Positions 35,196 through 46,412 of a stretch of 64,000 nucleotides of DNA are shown here, piece after piece. A program made the position numbers and the translations under genes. Position 1 is the stretch's first letter; the number at the start of each line of letters is the position of its first letter. Source of the DNA: Muscardinus avellanarius (Eukaryota; Chordata; Mammalia; Rodentia; Gliridae). The stretch is from positions 33,026,529-33,090,528 of the forward strand of contig OY726565.1 of NCBI GenBank assembly GCA_963383645.1, written 5' to 3'. The notes below the pieces were generated by a model. It was not told the DNA's origin. It saw nothing but the letters and a program-made list of their open reading frames with translations, and did not search any database.

Positions 35196-35548
35196 ATATG
35201 ATAGTTTCACCTAAAAAAATAGAAAAAAATATGCTCTGGTAAGAAAGAAAGCAAAAAGAAATATTGAAATGTTATCTTTAAGTTATCAAAAGCTTGGTAT
35301 CAGACAAATAAAACTGTTATGTGAGATTAACATTTTTAATTTTGGATAAATTGCTATAATACTAGATGTCAACCACTAAGCCAAGCATGGGAAGGAGGGA
35401 TGGGGAGGGAATGGGGTGGGGATCGGGTGGGGGCTGACTGGGCGATGTGTGCATGTATGTCTACAAAAGTTTGTATCCCACTATGATGTATGAATACAGT
35501 GCACCAATAAAATAAAATTAAAAAATAAAAAAAAAATTAGTAATTATG

Positions 35549-36090
35549 TTTCAGGAATAAGATGAAAACAACTGGAGAACCTGGAGTGAGCAGCCTCCTT
35601 TCACTCATTGTACCCAATGGCAGAACTAAGGAGAGAGATTTTTATTGGATATTGAAGTTTTCTTTTAAGATGAGGGAATAGAGAAATCATTCATAAAAAT
35701 CTTAGGAAAGTTACTAAGTTATTATGTGATTAAACTGACAGTTATTAACTTTTTAGCAGGGATTGAAGAATTCCTGAGGATATGAAGATGGTCCAGATAA
35801 TAGAAAAGTCATTGTATTTGCAATATGTGCTTGATGGAGGTGGACTGAGAACAGAGAACGTCAGAAGATACCTAACTGAGGATAGGTGGTAGGTAGAAAG
35901 CCAGATGTGGATTTCTGAAAAAACTGAGCTTATAAAGGATATAGAAGTTATCCAAATAAAATAGAGAAAATATGAATTTTATAGGAAAATGAGTGAGCCC
36001 AAGAGAGTACTAAGTAGAATATTTCAGACAAAAAAATCAGCTGCCGGTCATAACCTGATGCTTACCAACTGCATACTTCTGTACATATAA
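35549..36090. other. Unique intergenic stretch
   Basis: No repeat or gene signal recognised downstream of unit C up to the MIR fragment. Confidence 0.5.
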
Positions 36091-36094
36091 CTTT

Positions 36095-36195
36095 ATTTGC
36101 CTGTGTTTCATTATTCCTACCTATAAAGTAAGGAAAATAATACTGTTTAGTAAGAAAGTTGTGAAATTAAATAAGATAATATATGCTTGATGTTA
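36095..36195 (+). repeat. MIR SINE fragment
   Basis: 'tttgcctgtgtttcattattcc..cctataaagtaaggaaaataatac ... ttgtgaaattaaataagata' follows the central MIR order in the sense direction. Confidence 0.6.
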
Positions 36196-36362
36196 TGACG
36201 TAAAGCTTACAAGTGGTATTTTTCTTTTAAGCCTTGAAAATAGCCAAAAAACTTTCTTTCTCTTATGATTAGATAGGAACAAGAAATAAATGGGAAGTGC
36301 TATAAAATACAGCAGCTTTCAGAACTTGAAAAAAAAATTGATCATAAAAAATATAAGAAAAG

Positions 36363-36540
36363 CCGGGTGTGGTGGTGCAAGCTTGTAATCCCAGCATTTG
36401 GGAGGCTGAGACAGCCTCAACTACTTAGTGAGGCCCTTTGCAACTCAGTGAGTCCTGTTTCAAAATAAAGACTAAAAAATATGGCTGGGGGTGTAGCTTG
36501 GAGGTATAATGCCCCTGGATTCCATCCCCAGTACCACAAA
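36363..36540 (+). mobile_element. B1-dID SINE, internally shortened
   Basis: Complete ends ('gccgggtgtggtggtgcaagc', 'tccatccccagtacc') but the B1 half lacks about 25 bp after 'gaggctgagacag' relative to other copies. It passes directly into an AT-rich array. Confidence 0.87.
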
Positions 36541-36645
36541 TATATATTTTTAATATATAATATTAAAATATATAATATATGATATATATTTAACATATAT
36601 AATATATACATTATATATAATATATTAAATATATTTATATATATG
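36541..36645. repeat. AT-rich, self-complementary low-complexity tract
   Basis: About 105 bp of almost pure A/T with repeated TATATAAT and ATATATT motifs that can pair with each other. It sits at the tail of the preceding SINE. Confidence 0.9.
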
Positions 36646-37138
36646 AAGCCTAAAATTCCAAAGCTTTTGGTTAAAAACGATTCATTTCTATCTTTTAAAC
36701 TCTTTCTTTGTTTGCTTTGCTGGGAACTAAATTTTGCTCTCCTCTGTTAGCTTCTTCTACATCTAAACCTTGAGGAGAATGGGTTGTGTGCGAGCCTGTC
36801 GAAGGTCTACCAAGTCATAGGAATAAAACTGCCTTTTCATTGCCAAAGAAAAATATGTTGTCAACCCAAACACAGCTTGAATTCAGATGGAGCATCCTTT
36901 AAATTCTGAGCAATTTTTAAATTTGGCTGGAAAGACTAGTGTCCCCTCAAAATTCAATACTTTCCAAAGAGAAAAATCCAGCAAGTCTCTTTTTATTTCG
37001 CACATAAGGATAAAAAAATGGCTGTTTAATAACAAAACCATAATTCATACCAGATTATTCAAAATCTGTTTGCACATATTTAAAGCTTACAGATAAATTT
37101 AATTTACAAAAATATGTGATTTTCAGTTCCTCACTTAC

Positions 37139-37325
37139 TCATCCTTCTTTTTTTGCTTGAATTGTGGGCGGAAATATCCAAGACCTCCAAAAGGCCCTGT
37201 GAATTCAGAAAGTCTGGCTCTGCTCCATGTTTCACAACTTTCATTTCTCGTGCAACAGCAGCAGGATAGAGACCTGAGAATACATTCATAGTTTGCTCAT
37301 AGCACATGACAGTGTGGAGAGGCCC
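37139..37325 (-). other. Possible coding exon (187 bp), unidentified
   Basis: On the minus strand, a pyrimidine-rich acceptor (ttgtctgttgttctgccag, ending at 37326) and a consensus GTAAGT donor (from 37138) bound a 187-bp segment open in one frame throughout (start GPLHTVMCYEQTMNVFSGLY, end HNSSKKRRM). I recognise neither the protein nor a companion exon nearby, and an unannotated old repeat could explain it. Treat as a candidate only. Confidence 0.25.
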
Positions 37326-37799
37326 CTGGCAGAACAACAGACAAATTATCTCAAAGTTCTTGTAGAAGAAGAGAACTTATGGAAATATGAAGTTCTTTTG
37401 GCAGTCTAGCTATTGACAACCTTGATTTGATTCTCACAGATTTGTGGAGTGCCAGGTCCAACATTCTGGATTCCACATGAGTTCCCAAAGGTCATAGATA
37501 TGGAGTTAAGGATTTCCTGGCTTCAGAGATCATGGGTCACATAATGTCTCCAAGGACAATGAAAGGTCTCTCTTGTGCTCACCTAGGGAAGACTGGTAGT
37601 AGACTTTAGAGACTGTCGCCTCAGGCCAAGTGTCTGCTGTCTCTCTATTACTCTCATATCTGGAGTGTAAGATAAGGTTACATTAGCTGCTGAAATTTGG
37701 CAAGAGAGCCTCATCTGGTGCTAAGTGATTCCAAAATAAGGCAAGATCTTTGAATCACCTGCTTCTCCTTGAATTGTAATTGAGCAATTAAGTAAATTC

Positions 37800-37905
37800 T
37801 AAACCCTATCTATTGAGTGCCTACCATTTACTAAGTACTGAGAAAGACATTAGGGAAATGATGTCTAAAATACAGGACTCCTGCCCCCAAATAGCTCTTG
37901 AAGGG
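37800..37905 (-). repeat. L2 LINE 3' end fragment
   Basis: 'tattgagtgcctaccatttactaagtactgag ... cctgcccccaaatagctct' (read in pieces) is the complement of the L2 3' terminal region. Confidence 0.6.
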
Positions 37906-38029
37906 ATATAGATAAATAGTCATTTCATTTATTCCATGAAATATGAATATATCAAGTATTTTAGCAGTAATAAGGAGGAACACCTAAGTCAGACTTACAT
38001 TTTAAAAGAGGATCAAGGAACAGTTTTCA

Positions 38030-38760
38030 AATGAAAGGCCCTTTCAGCTAACTGGATGGTTGGGAGTAAGCCAGATAAAAAGATTATTCTAGGCAAGGGG
38101 AAAGACATACGAAGATACTCAGAGGAGAGATGGAGAATGGCCTCTTCAGTAACTTTGAGCATTTCACTGTGGCTCTAGGGACAAGAGGAAAGATGGCAAG
38201 CACTAAAGCTAGATGCTAATAAAAACAGAAAGGATTTATAGCATCCAGGATATTCTATACTGATGCTTATTAGTTTGATCTTTATAAGGATGATAAATTT
38301 TTTAAGAACTTTAATCAAGTAGAAGAAATTATCAGCTGTGTACTTGTAATACTTTGCAGATCTCTGGGACATGAAGGAAGGGGTCAGGGAAAATCTCTTA
38401 GGAGTCTGGAGGAGCAATCAAGACATAGATGAAAGGCCCCAAAGCCAAGGCACTGGCAGTGGAGAGAAATAGATACACATGAGAAGTAATTAGAATGAGG
38501 ATGCCAGCAAGTCTTGGAGATTGATTATTTGTGGGAAATAACAGAGGTGGAGGAATCACGAATGACACACAGGATTTTGAACTGGGCGACTAGTTCCTTG
38601 AAACCAGAAGAATAGAAGCCTTGAAGCCAGAAGAATAGAAGCAGCAAAGGAAATAATATGATCAGTTTATATGTGTTAAATTGGGGGCACCAGAAAATAA
38701 TTCAGTTAAGAGAAAATCTAGTAAGAGGTCAAAAATACGGATATAAACCTCAAAAAAAAT
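38030..38760 (+). repeat. Ancient mammalian-wide repeat, family unresolved
   Basis: Purine-rich diverged block with phrases of the same old repeat type as 2100-2720 ('gattattctaggcaagggga', 'ggaggaatcacgaatgacac'). No frame is maintained. The stretch from here to 40200 contains nothing else I can assign. Confidence 0.35.
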
Positions 38761-40211
38761 ACAGATTTATTATTCTTTGCTTCATGTGTAATAGTTGATG
38801 TCTTAAATGGATATCACCTCAAGATTTGTATGAAGTGTTTGATGTGATAAAATCATGGCAAAATTATAAAAAGACCAACTAATCAGGGGTCAATCAAGAA
38901 AGAAGAGCCATCACAAGGCAAAGTGGAGAATCTCCCCACAAGGGGAGAATCACACAAGCCAAGAGTGTCTTACAAAGAAGAGTTCTATCGCTGATGTCAA
39001 ATGTTGCTGAGCAGTCAAGCAAGATAAGGTCTAAAGAGTGTCCATTTGACTCAGTGTAACTTCAGGCCAAGACAAGTTTTGTTCCAAAAGTGTTATCTCA
39101 GCAGAGGTTTGATTTGCTCTGCAATAGCGCTCACTAGCATTGTATAATAGCAATTAGTGCTTCATATCACTTATCCACAACTGAAATATCCTAAATCACC
39201 TCATTCCAAGCCTCTTTAAATTCTAAATTAAAAAAAAATAAACAAAACCTGAAGGCTGAGCTTTTCCTAAACCAAAGGTTTGGACTAATTTTTTTTTTTA
39301 CTTTGCTTCCTCTATCAAGTATTGAGCCAATGCTTGGGCATTCTTTACTCAGAGATGTAATAAATTCATCCGCTGTTCAGGGTGGGGTATTCCAGACAGT
39401 TTTCTTGCTGTGTGTCCTCAAAGTGCAGGTCAAATAGAGTTCACTAGGAAATATAACTTAAGCAGGTGCTTCTGCATTAGGAATTATACGAGAAATATTC
39501 ATTTGTAATTTTTCAAAAATATTTACAAAGTTTGCATTTAAATGTTAATGTGGGCAGTTTTATTATTTATTAAGTTAAATAATAATCTTTGATCCAGAAC
39601 TGTTTAAGACATAATATTATTTGTGATATCTCATTTGAAAAAATAAAATGTGATTTTACCCAGAAAGTTTAAAACTTCTCAATATATCTCATCATTTAGC
39701 ATATTGAAAATTTACAAGCAGTGTGCATATTTCTTAACATTTTTTTTAAATACAGAAGCCATGGGGGTAAAATCATTATTCTCTCATATCTCAGTATGAA
39801 ACAGCCCTCAAAAACTATGGGAGCACATGAAAATAATGTATCTTCTGCCAATATTTTTCTACTTAAATTCCAGTTCTACTGACAGTAAATGATCTTTATC
39901 TATTTGGGATGGCTGGGGAAATGTCTTATGGGTCCAAGTTGTCAGGATGAATTGGAATCACTCAAATCATCAAAAAATTCCATGAAGTTACATAAGCTTG
40001 AAATTCAACCTTTGAAAAAGTCAGTAAGAATGTTTGTTACATATTTGGGAATAAAAGTGATGGAACAATTCTGCCTTTACAAAACCCTCATATTGCCAAT
40101 TTTCCACGAGGTAAAACATTAGCAATAGTCTGAAGATTACACTTCTATTTCATTTAACTGAGCTAGTTTAATTATTATTATAGTAAGAATACTTATTATG
40201 AGTTCTACCTT

Positions 40212-40425
40212 TTTGTTTTGTTTTGTTTTGTTTTGTTTTGGTGGTGGTGGTACTGGGGTTCCTGGAAGCCCTTCTACCTCCGGGCTACCCTCCCAGACCT
40301 ATTTTTATATTTTTATTTGGAAACAGGGTCTCTTAAGCCAGTGCTGCTGGCTTCAAACCTGCGCGATCCTCCTGTCTCTGCCTCCCAAGCGCGGGGATTA
40401 CAAGCATGCGCCACCACGCCTGGCA
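40212..40425 (-). mobile_element. B1-dID SINE, CpG-rich 'GGCTTCC' subfamily
   Basis: TSD agttctacctt, exact (40201-40211 and 40426-40436). The tail is (TTTTG)n on the plus strand. The ID half carries the variant that reads GGGCTTCCAGGAACCCCAGTACC on the minus strand in place of CCTGGGTTCAATCCCCAGTACC. CpGs in the B1 half are well kept (gcgcgatcc-like, aagcgcgggg), indicating recent insertion. Confidence 0.92.
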
Positions 40426-40589
40426 AGTTCTACCTTCTTAACACATTTTTAATTTTAAAACACATTACTGTTGATGATATGCACATTGTTGTACAGCAGA
40501 TCTCTAGCTTCATCTTGCTTGACTAGAACTTGATGCCTACTCATTAGCAACTTCTCTTTTCCCCCTTCCCAACCCCTTAGTATTATCAT

Positions 40590-41045
40590 TCTACTTCTTG
40601 ATTTTACAAGTTTTACTATTTAAGATAATTCATATAAATTGCATTGTGCCATACTTGTCTTTCAGTGACTGGTTTATTTGTAAAGTATTCATCAGGTTCA
40701 TCCATTTTGTTGCATTTTTAAAGAATTTCTTCCTAAGGTTGAATAATACTCCGCTCTATGTATATACCAACTTTTCTCTATCCATTGATTTACCAATAGA
40801 CTTTCAGATTTGTTTTACATCTCTGCTACCCTAGATACTATTATAATGAACATAAGAGTTCTAATATCTCTTTAAAATCTTTATTTCAATTATTTCAATA
40901 AATACCCAGAAGTGCAATTGCTGGATTGTATCATATTTGTTTTAATTTTTTGAGAAACCATTATACTATTTTTCATAGCTGCTATCCATTTTGCATTCCT
41001 TCAACTGTTTCAGAGTTCCAAAGCTCTGTACCCTTGGAAAGACTT
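40590..41045 (-). mobile_element. Ancient L1 ORF2 3' fragment
   Basis: Complement of old L1: 'gttgaataatactccgctctatg', 'ctatccattgatttaccaatag', 'aaatacccagaagtgcaattgc' and 'ttttgcattccttcaactg' in plus-strand order. It ends beside a 28-bp A-run at 41051-41078. Confidence 0.65.
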
Positions 41046-41046
41046 A

Positions 41047-41077
<31 letters not shown>

Positions 41078-41329
41078 GGCACTTCCTGACAGGTATGAGG
41101 GGACAGAGCTCATTGTTGTTTTTGTTTTCGTTTCCCGGCTAACTAGTGACATTCCTTTTCAGCCTATTTTGTTTTCCATGATAATTTAGTGATTGTTCTC
41201 TTTTCTCGAGAATTCAGGTCAACAATAGAAATAAATTAATACACAGATATAAGCCTTCAGTGTCCCATCATTCATAACCCACATTTAATCAAACACTATT
41301 AGCAATTGTTATTTATCGATTATTTTATT

Positions 41330-41520
41330 TCAGTTACCTTGCTGTGCACTCCACATCATCTCATTTAATTCTAACCACGACTCTATGGGGGATTTCTATT
41401 ATACAAACTTGAAATGAAGCACCTGAGGCCAAAGATGTCAAATGATGATGCACAGGTTCACACCGCCAATGTGTGAGTGGATTCTGTCCCTAACTCCAGG
41501 GCCCAAGATCTTACCACAGT
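41330..41520 (-). repeat. MIR SINE
   Basis: Complement of MIR: 'catcatctcatttaattctaacc', 'ctatgggggatttctattatac', 'aagcacctgaggccaaagatg', 'gtgtgagtggattctgtccc' in order. Confidence 0.7.
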
Positions 41521-41834
41521 ACACACTGTCTGCCTTCACAGAGCTCCTGTTGCCTCTTCCATCCACGTAATAATAACTGGAAAGTTAAAAGATCCATGCC
41601 CAAGTTCAAATTCCCATAAAATTCCCAGCCTCTCTTCTGTGCCCAGATGCCCACAAGCACTTTTTCTTCAAAATTTTATTCTGTTATTGGCTTGACCCAT
41701 GAGGTGAAAGTAATTTATTGCAGACTGATTTACTATGCCTTTTTCCCATCCAAGAATAAATGAAGCTTTCCTTTGATGTTGTAGAAAAAAGTAGTAGGAC
41801 TTGGCTTTACCGTGCAAGTGTGTCCCATTCATTC

Positions 41835-41940
41835 TTTCAGAAAGCCTTTATACAGCTACATTGAACTGAGACTCTACTCGGCTTTGGGAAAGACACAAAA
41901 GATGCTGAAGATAAGATACTTGATCTTAATGAAGATGGTA
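41835..41940 (-). repeat. L2 LINE 3' end fragment
   Basis: 'cattctttcagaaagcctttat ... tttgggaaagacacaaaagatg ... cttgatcttaatgaagatgg' follows the complemented L2 3' end. Confidence 0.5.
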
Positions 41941-42017
41941 CCTTGCCTGGAAAAATAATGTACTTACATGATATCAATGTCCACACACAAGCTTCATATA
42001 ATGCACTACAAACTACT

Positions 42018-42242
42018 CTTTTTTTCCCCCTGATCCTGGGTATTGAAGGTGTTCACGGTACATTCAAGGGTGTTCTAATTCTGGGCTACAACTCCAACCC
42101 TCTTCTCCTTATTTTTCATTTTTTATCTCAGTAAGTTGCTGAGGATCATGCCAAATTGCTGAGGCTGACCTCGAACCTGCAGTCCTCCTGTCTCTGCCTC
42201 ACAAGTACTAAGAGTATTAGTACCATGTCACCATGCCCAGCT
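42018..42242 (-). mobile_element. B1-dID SINE
   Basis: ID half at 42030-42100 ('gatcctgggtattgaagg ... gggctacaactccaaccc') with a small internal expansion, then the complemented B1 half ending 'accatgtcaccatgcccagc'. Confidence 0.8.
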
Positions 42243-42604
42243 GCTACAAACCACTATTAAGTACTGAATAGCAGAGAAGATTGCCCACATTACCAGATAC
42301 ATGAGTTCCTCATTTCTTAAGATACAGAGGGAAGGGGAAGCATTGACTCTGAGCTTTTGACCACTGGCACTTTCGTGTCTGCTGTTTTGGAGGTGATTTC
42401 TAAGCTGCAAGAGGGCCACAAATAGGATAAGTATGTAGCAACATAGAGGAAAAAAAGCAAGGATCTTTGTCTGAAGTCCTGGTAGGTGTGACAGATCCTA
42501 GCCTTCGCTCTGGTAACTAGAGTTTTATACTCTTCTGCAGGATTACACAATTAAAGATCAGTTTAAGGGGCTTTATTAACATAAAAGTACTGAGTCGTTC
42601 CAAA

Positions 42605-42768
42605 GAAACAACGCGGGAGCCAATAGCTGTAGCTGGCAGCCAGTGAAGGGAAAATAGGCTCTGAGCGCTCAGTGAGTCACCCAAACAGACAGGCAGGAGG
42701 GCGAGCCAGTTCAGCCTGGACGCTGCACCAGCGCCGCACAGTCGGCAGGGTCAGCGTCTGCATAGGAG
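42605..42768 (+). promoter_or_regulatory. CpG-rich promoter/first-exon candidate
   Basis: About ten CpGs within 160 bp of otherwise CpG-poor unique DNA. It has a CCAAT box (42620-42624), an exact AP-1 site TGAGTCA (42673-42679) and a consensus 5' splice site GAG|GTGAGT at 42769. A possible acceptor (aaattttcag, ending at 42860) and a second donor CAG|GTATGA (42949) would define an 88-bp second exon at 42861-42948. No start codon with a recognisable protein follows, so a non-coding transcript is as likely. Direction and activity are inferred. Confidence 0.35.
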
Positions 42769-43364
42769 GTGAGTTCTGCTGCAGTTCCAGGAGGCAGGCA
42801 GTAGCTGTCTGGCTGGGTGGGTGGGTTTTTTTCCCACTGATGTCCACACTAAATTTTCAGGGTCCTAAGGATCTAGGGGCTGACCTCCAGTCCAGCACAG
42901 GTGGCTGACCATCAAAGATCCCACAAGGACATCCCAAGCTCACATCAGGTATGACACACCCAGTATTTCTGGTTCCAAGCCAAATTCCAGCCAAGGTTTA
43001 TTCCCCCAGCTCATTTTCTCCGATGGTTTAAAATGTCACCAACTTCATCTATATGCTTTATGTTTATACTCTAGCTATTTACTTGACTTTTGTCTGATAA
43101 GTTTACCACAGACAGTGTCCAGTAATCTGTATACAATGAATTTGTCTAGTCGGATTATTCTCAACGAAAATAAAACAGTTTATTATGATCGATATAAAAA
43201 CAAAATGGGAAAGCGTACATCTATTGAAACAACATAATGGACCCATCCTCTTCCCATGAAAAGGCAGGTGACTCATGATAAATATACTTGTCCCAAGAAA
43301 GAGAGCACTCTCAGGATCCCACACACAGAGGGGGAAAAAAGCATTTACACCACAGCTCTCACGT

Positions 43365-43825
43365 TTTTAAATGTAATAATTCCCCAGAAACTCATTAAGA
43401 ATGGAATATGATACATGCATATCCATGTTTATAGCAGCGTAATTCACAATAGCCAAATTACAGAACCGACCTTAGATGCCCATCAGCAAATGGATTAGGA
43501 ATTATGGAATATACACAAAAGAAATTCTACACAGCCGTAAAGAAGGTAAAAAATAGATGGAACTAAAGAATACGATGCCAAGTGAGATTAGCCAGGCACA
43601 GAAACTTAAGGGTTATATGTTTTCTCTCATATGTGCAAGCTAGGGAGAAATTGGGATACAAGAGGGACTGCAGATAAAGGGAGAGAAATGCCAGTGGTGT
43701 GATGGAGGGGGTCTAGAGGAGGCAGGTGTGGGAGAAGTGATGAAGGAAACACTTCATTTGATGCTCTGAACGCCATTGTGATGTATGATCACACTGCACC
43801 AATGAAAGTATTTAAAATAAATGTG
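43365..43825 (+). mobile_element. L1 3' end
   Basis: Sense ORF2 C-terminus ('acatgcatatccatgtttat', 'cacaatagccaaattacag') and 3' UTR ('cttcatttgatgctctgaac', 'cactgcaccaatgaaagt'). Truncated at the 5' end. Confidence 0.75.
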
Positions 43826-43829
43826 TTTT

Positions 43830-46412
43830 AAAAAGAATGAATTAAGACTCCTTATAGGTTGCAATTCAATAAGATTATGCATTTTTAACAAATACCCAAA
43901 GTGACATTGTCTTACAGTATATGATGCTTTTAGCAAACAATTGGAAGAACCACCTGCCCAGATATTGCCTTCATACTTAGGAAAGGAAGTGGCAATGACG
44001 GGGCAGGTGGGAGAGACCTAGCACTTTGGCAGCCACACACCTTCTCTGAGCAGGGAAATGCCTTGAGTTTGTTGTTATGAATGTTCTTGCATTCAGCATA
44101 CAGATGTTTATATCTACTTTGTGAAAAGCACTATGCTTGGACATCAACAATTTTAAAGTTGCATATAAATATATCATAGTGAATAGAATTTTTTCTGTTT
44201 AAAGTACAACTGCTCATGTGTCTGCCTGAGGAAGTCAGTGCCATGCTTACTCTCCAGCACAGGGGGATCTTCTCTTTTTTTGCTTTCTTCTTTCACTTTG
44301 ACCAATTACTTTGTTTGGGGTATGAAAGATAGTGTGCCAAGTGATTCGCTAAAAATGTGCTGTGATGGCTAAGAAAAGGGATGGCTAGATATTTGTATAA
44401 AATACAGGAGGGGGTATCTATGTGCACTTGGAGGCACTCAGGGAGGGAAGGGAACTAGTCATATAGAACATGCAGCACTGCACTGGTGCAGATCCTGTGG
44501 AGAAATGTTAGCTACTAAGAAACTCTTCAGCTGAAGTCTGCTGAAATGACAATGAAGAAAAACTGCATCAAATATTCTTACTACAGGGTACCAAACAAAA
44601 GTTTAAGTACCATGAAGACTTTACTGTAGGGTGCCACTATAAATGCCTTGCATGAGCCATACTATGAGAAAATCAAAGAAGCAGCTTCTAAGTCATACTG
44701 GTGCAGAGCTGAACTAAAGTGAAGTTTGTGGGAAACGAGACATATGTGAGATTCAGGCAAATAGGAAATGGTAAGGAGGGTAACTAATTATGAGAATGAA
44801 GTTGTAAACCTCCCAGAATCTATACAAATCTTGGGGAAGGCCATGAACTTCCCAGAGGATGTGAGATTATTTTATTATGTTTTAGTAGGTGGGGTATGCT
44901 CAGCTCACAACTGTCTCTTCGTAAATCCCTACTTTTCCCTACCCACCTCCTATGCACACAGCCTTAGTCTACAATGACATTCCTTGTAGGAGCATGGGTA
45001 CCTAAGATGTGCTTACAGTATTAAATACAAGTTGGTTCTGAGTACATGAAATAGATGAGAGGGACAAGGAGTACTATGTATGTACAATGTGAAATGCGAA
45101 GCCAGACCCTTTCCCGCAGGAGTGATTAGCGAGGATTCATGGATAAAATGAGGTCTGAACTCAGTGCTAAAGGTTAATTAGAATCAGAACGATCTGTTGA
45201 TGTTGGTGGGAGAATGCATGCACAATGTGATACACGCACAGTGTGATTTGAGGAAAACCCAAGTCCCCCTGGAGGCTCCAGGGTAAAGAAGACAAGTTGG
45301 GTACAAATCTGGAAGCACAAGTCAGCAAAGTGTAAATAGACTGCAAATACCTCTCAAGAGCACAGAAGAGTCTGCGTCTGGTCTGGAGGACCTCGCAGCA
45401 TTGCAGGGTGGGGCTGCTGATTCTGTGTGGTCTTACAGACAGATCTATATACATGCTCCAAGGGTCTTCTGGGCCTTTGTTTCCCGAAGACCCATCTGGA
45501 AAGATAGTTATGGTATCCGATGCCTGCAAACAATACTCCACTCCATCCCGGCCTCTGTGGGAGATCAGAGGCCATGAGATCTGCAGTCCTGCCTTCTGTT
45601 ATTTACACGACTCCCCAAGACTCAGCCCAATTCTCCAAAAATGCTGCACATCTGAGATTCCCACAATCCACTAAACAGAAAGTGCAGACCCTTGAGAGTG
45701 CAGTGGATCGTGGACAGGAGCAGCGGCGCCTTCCAGCTTGGGGAATTTACACGCTTCAGTAGTGTGTGGCCAATGCCATCAGGCCACCGAGGAAACAAGT
45801 GTGACTAATTGCAATTGGAAAGAACAGTGGCCCAGAAACACCCTTTCTGGGAGGACCACAGCTGATGTTGAAGCTTCGCTCTCAAGAGAACAGGGCATCT
45901 CCAGTCCCCTGACTGCTCCAGTGCTTCTGAAGAGCGATGTGCTGCTGACCAAGAACTCTGCTTCCTGAGTTCTTGCGTGTTCTTGCACAGCTAGTCTTTC
46001 CTTTCCTACGCTCACCGTGCGGGCCTCTTGGCTACCCCTTGCGCCCATTTCTGACTTCAAAGTCACCCTTCCCAAAGGCAACATCAAAGTGTATCTTAGA
46101 TGTGAGGAAGCAGACCCCTTTAGGAATTCAGGCAATGTACATTTGTGTTCACTTAGCAGAAACCTGAATACTCACTCTGCAGGGATTGACATAAAGAAAA
46201 GAAGAAAATCCCAGCGGAGCCTTCCTCAGGGATCTGCTTCTAAGAAAACAAGGCAGCAGAATGGAGTAGAAGGTAAAGAACCTATCCACCCAGAGGAGGA
46301 TCAGGATAGAGGGGAGAGAGGAGGGTGAGAGCCTTGCAGAGATCCAAATTCTCTAAGTAAAGCATATAGAACAGGAAAAAAAAAATCAGAAAATGTAATA
46401 CTACACTAAAAC
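43830..46412. other. Unique DNA, GC-balanced in its second half
   Basis: No named repeats. From about 45080 the base composition is more balanced, CpGs are more frequent (for example 45725-45735 and 46010-46045) and frames of 100-124 codons occur on both strands. They overlap one another and lack domains or splice context, so I do not call any as coding. Confidence 0.45.

Larger units (their letters stand above)
32767..35529 (+). mobile_element. Unit C: HAL1-like composite L1 element, best preserved
   Basis: Composite element with an exact 19-bp TSD (aaaaaaattagtaattatg at 32748-32766 and 35530-35548). The 5' UTR (32767-33546) is CpG-rich and carries two diverged copies of a module about 212 bp apart, each with GCGCCATA(C/T)TG (32966-32976 and 33178-33188). 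The 5' end begins gAAGATGGC, a YY1-type site, and lacks the roughly 10 leading bases seen in units A and B. Then come an intact ORF1, an inverted ORF2 fragment, and a 3' UTR with dense G-runs (35389-35442) ending 'gtgcaccaataaaat'. The exact TSD and intact frame make it the youngest of the set. Confidence 0.9.

Noticed and set aside
40198..40526. Overlapping frames of 84 and 102 codons
   Set aside because: Translations of the CpG-rich SINE and its flank; equivalent frames appear in the copies at 50285, 52848 and 60117.
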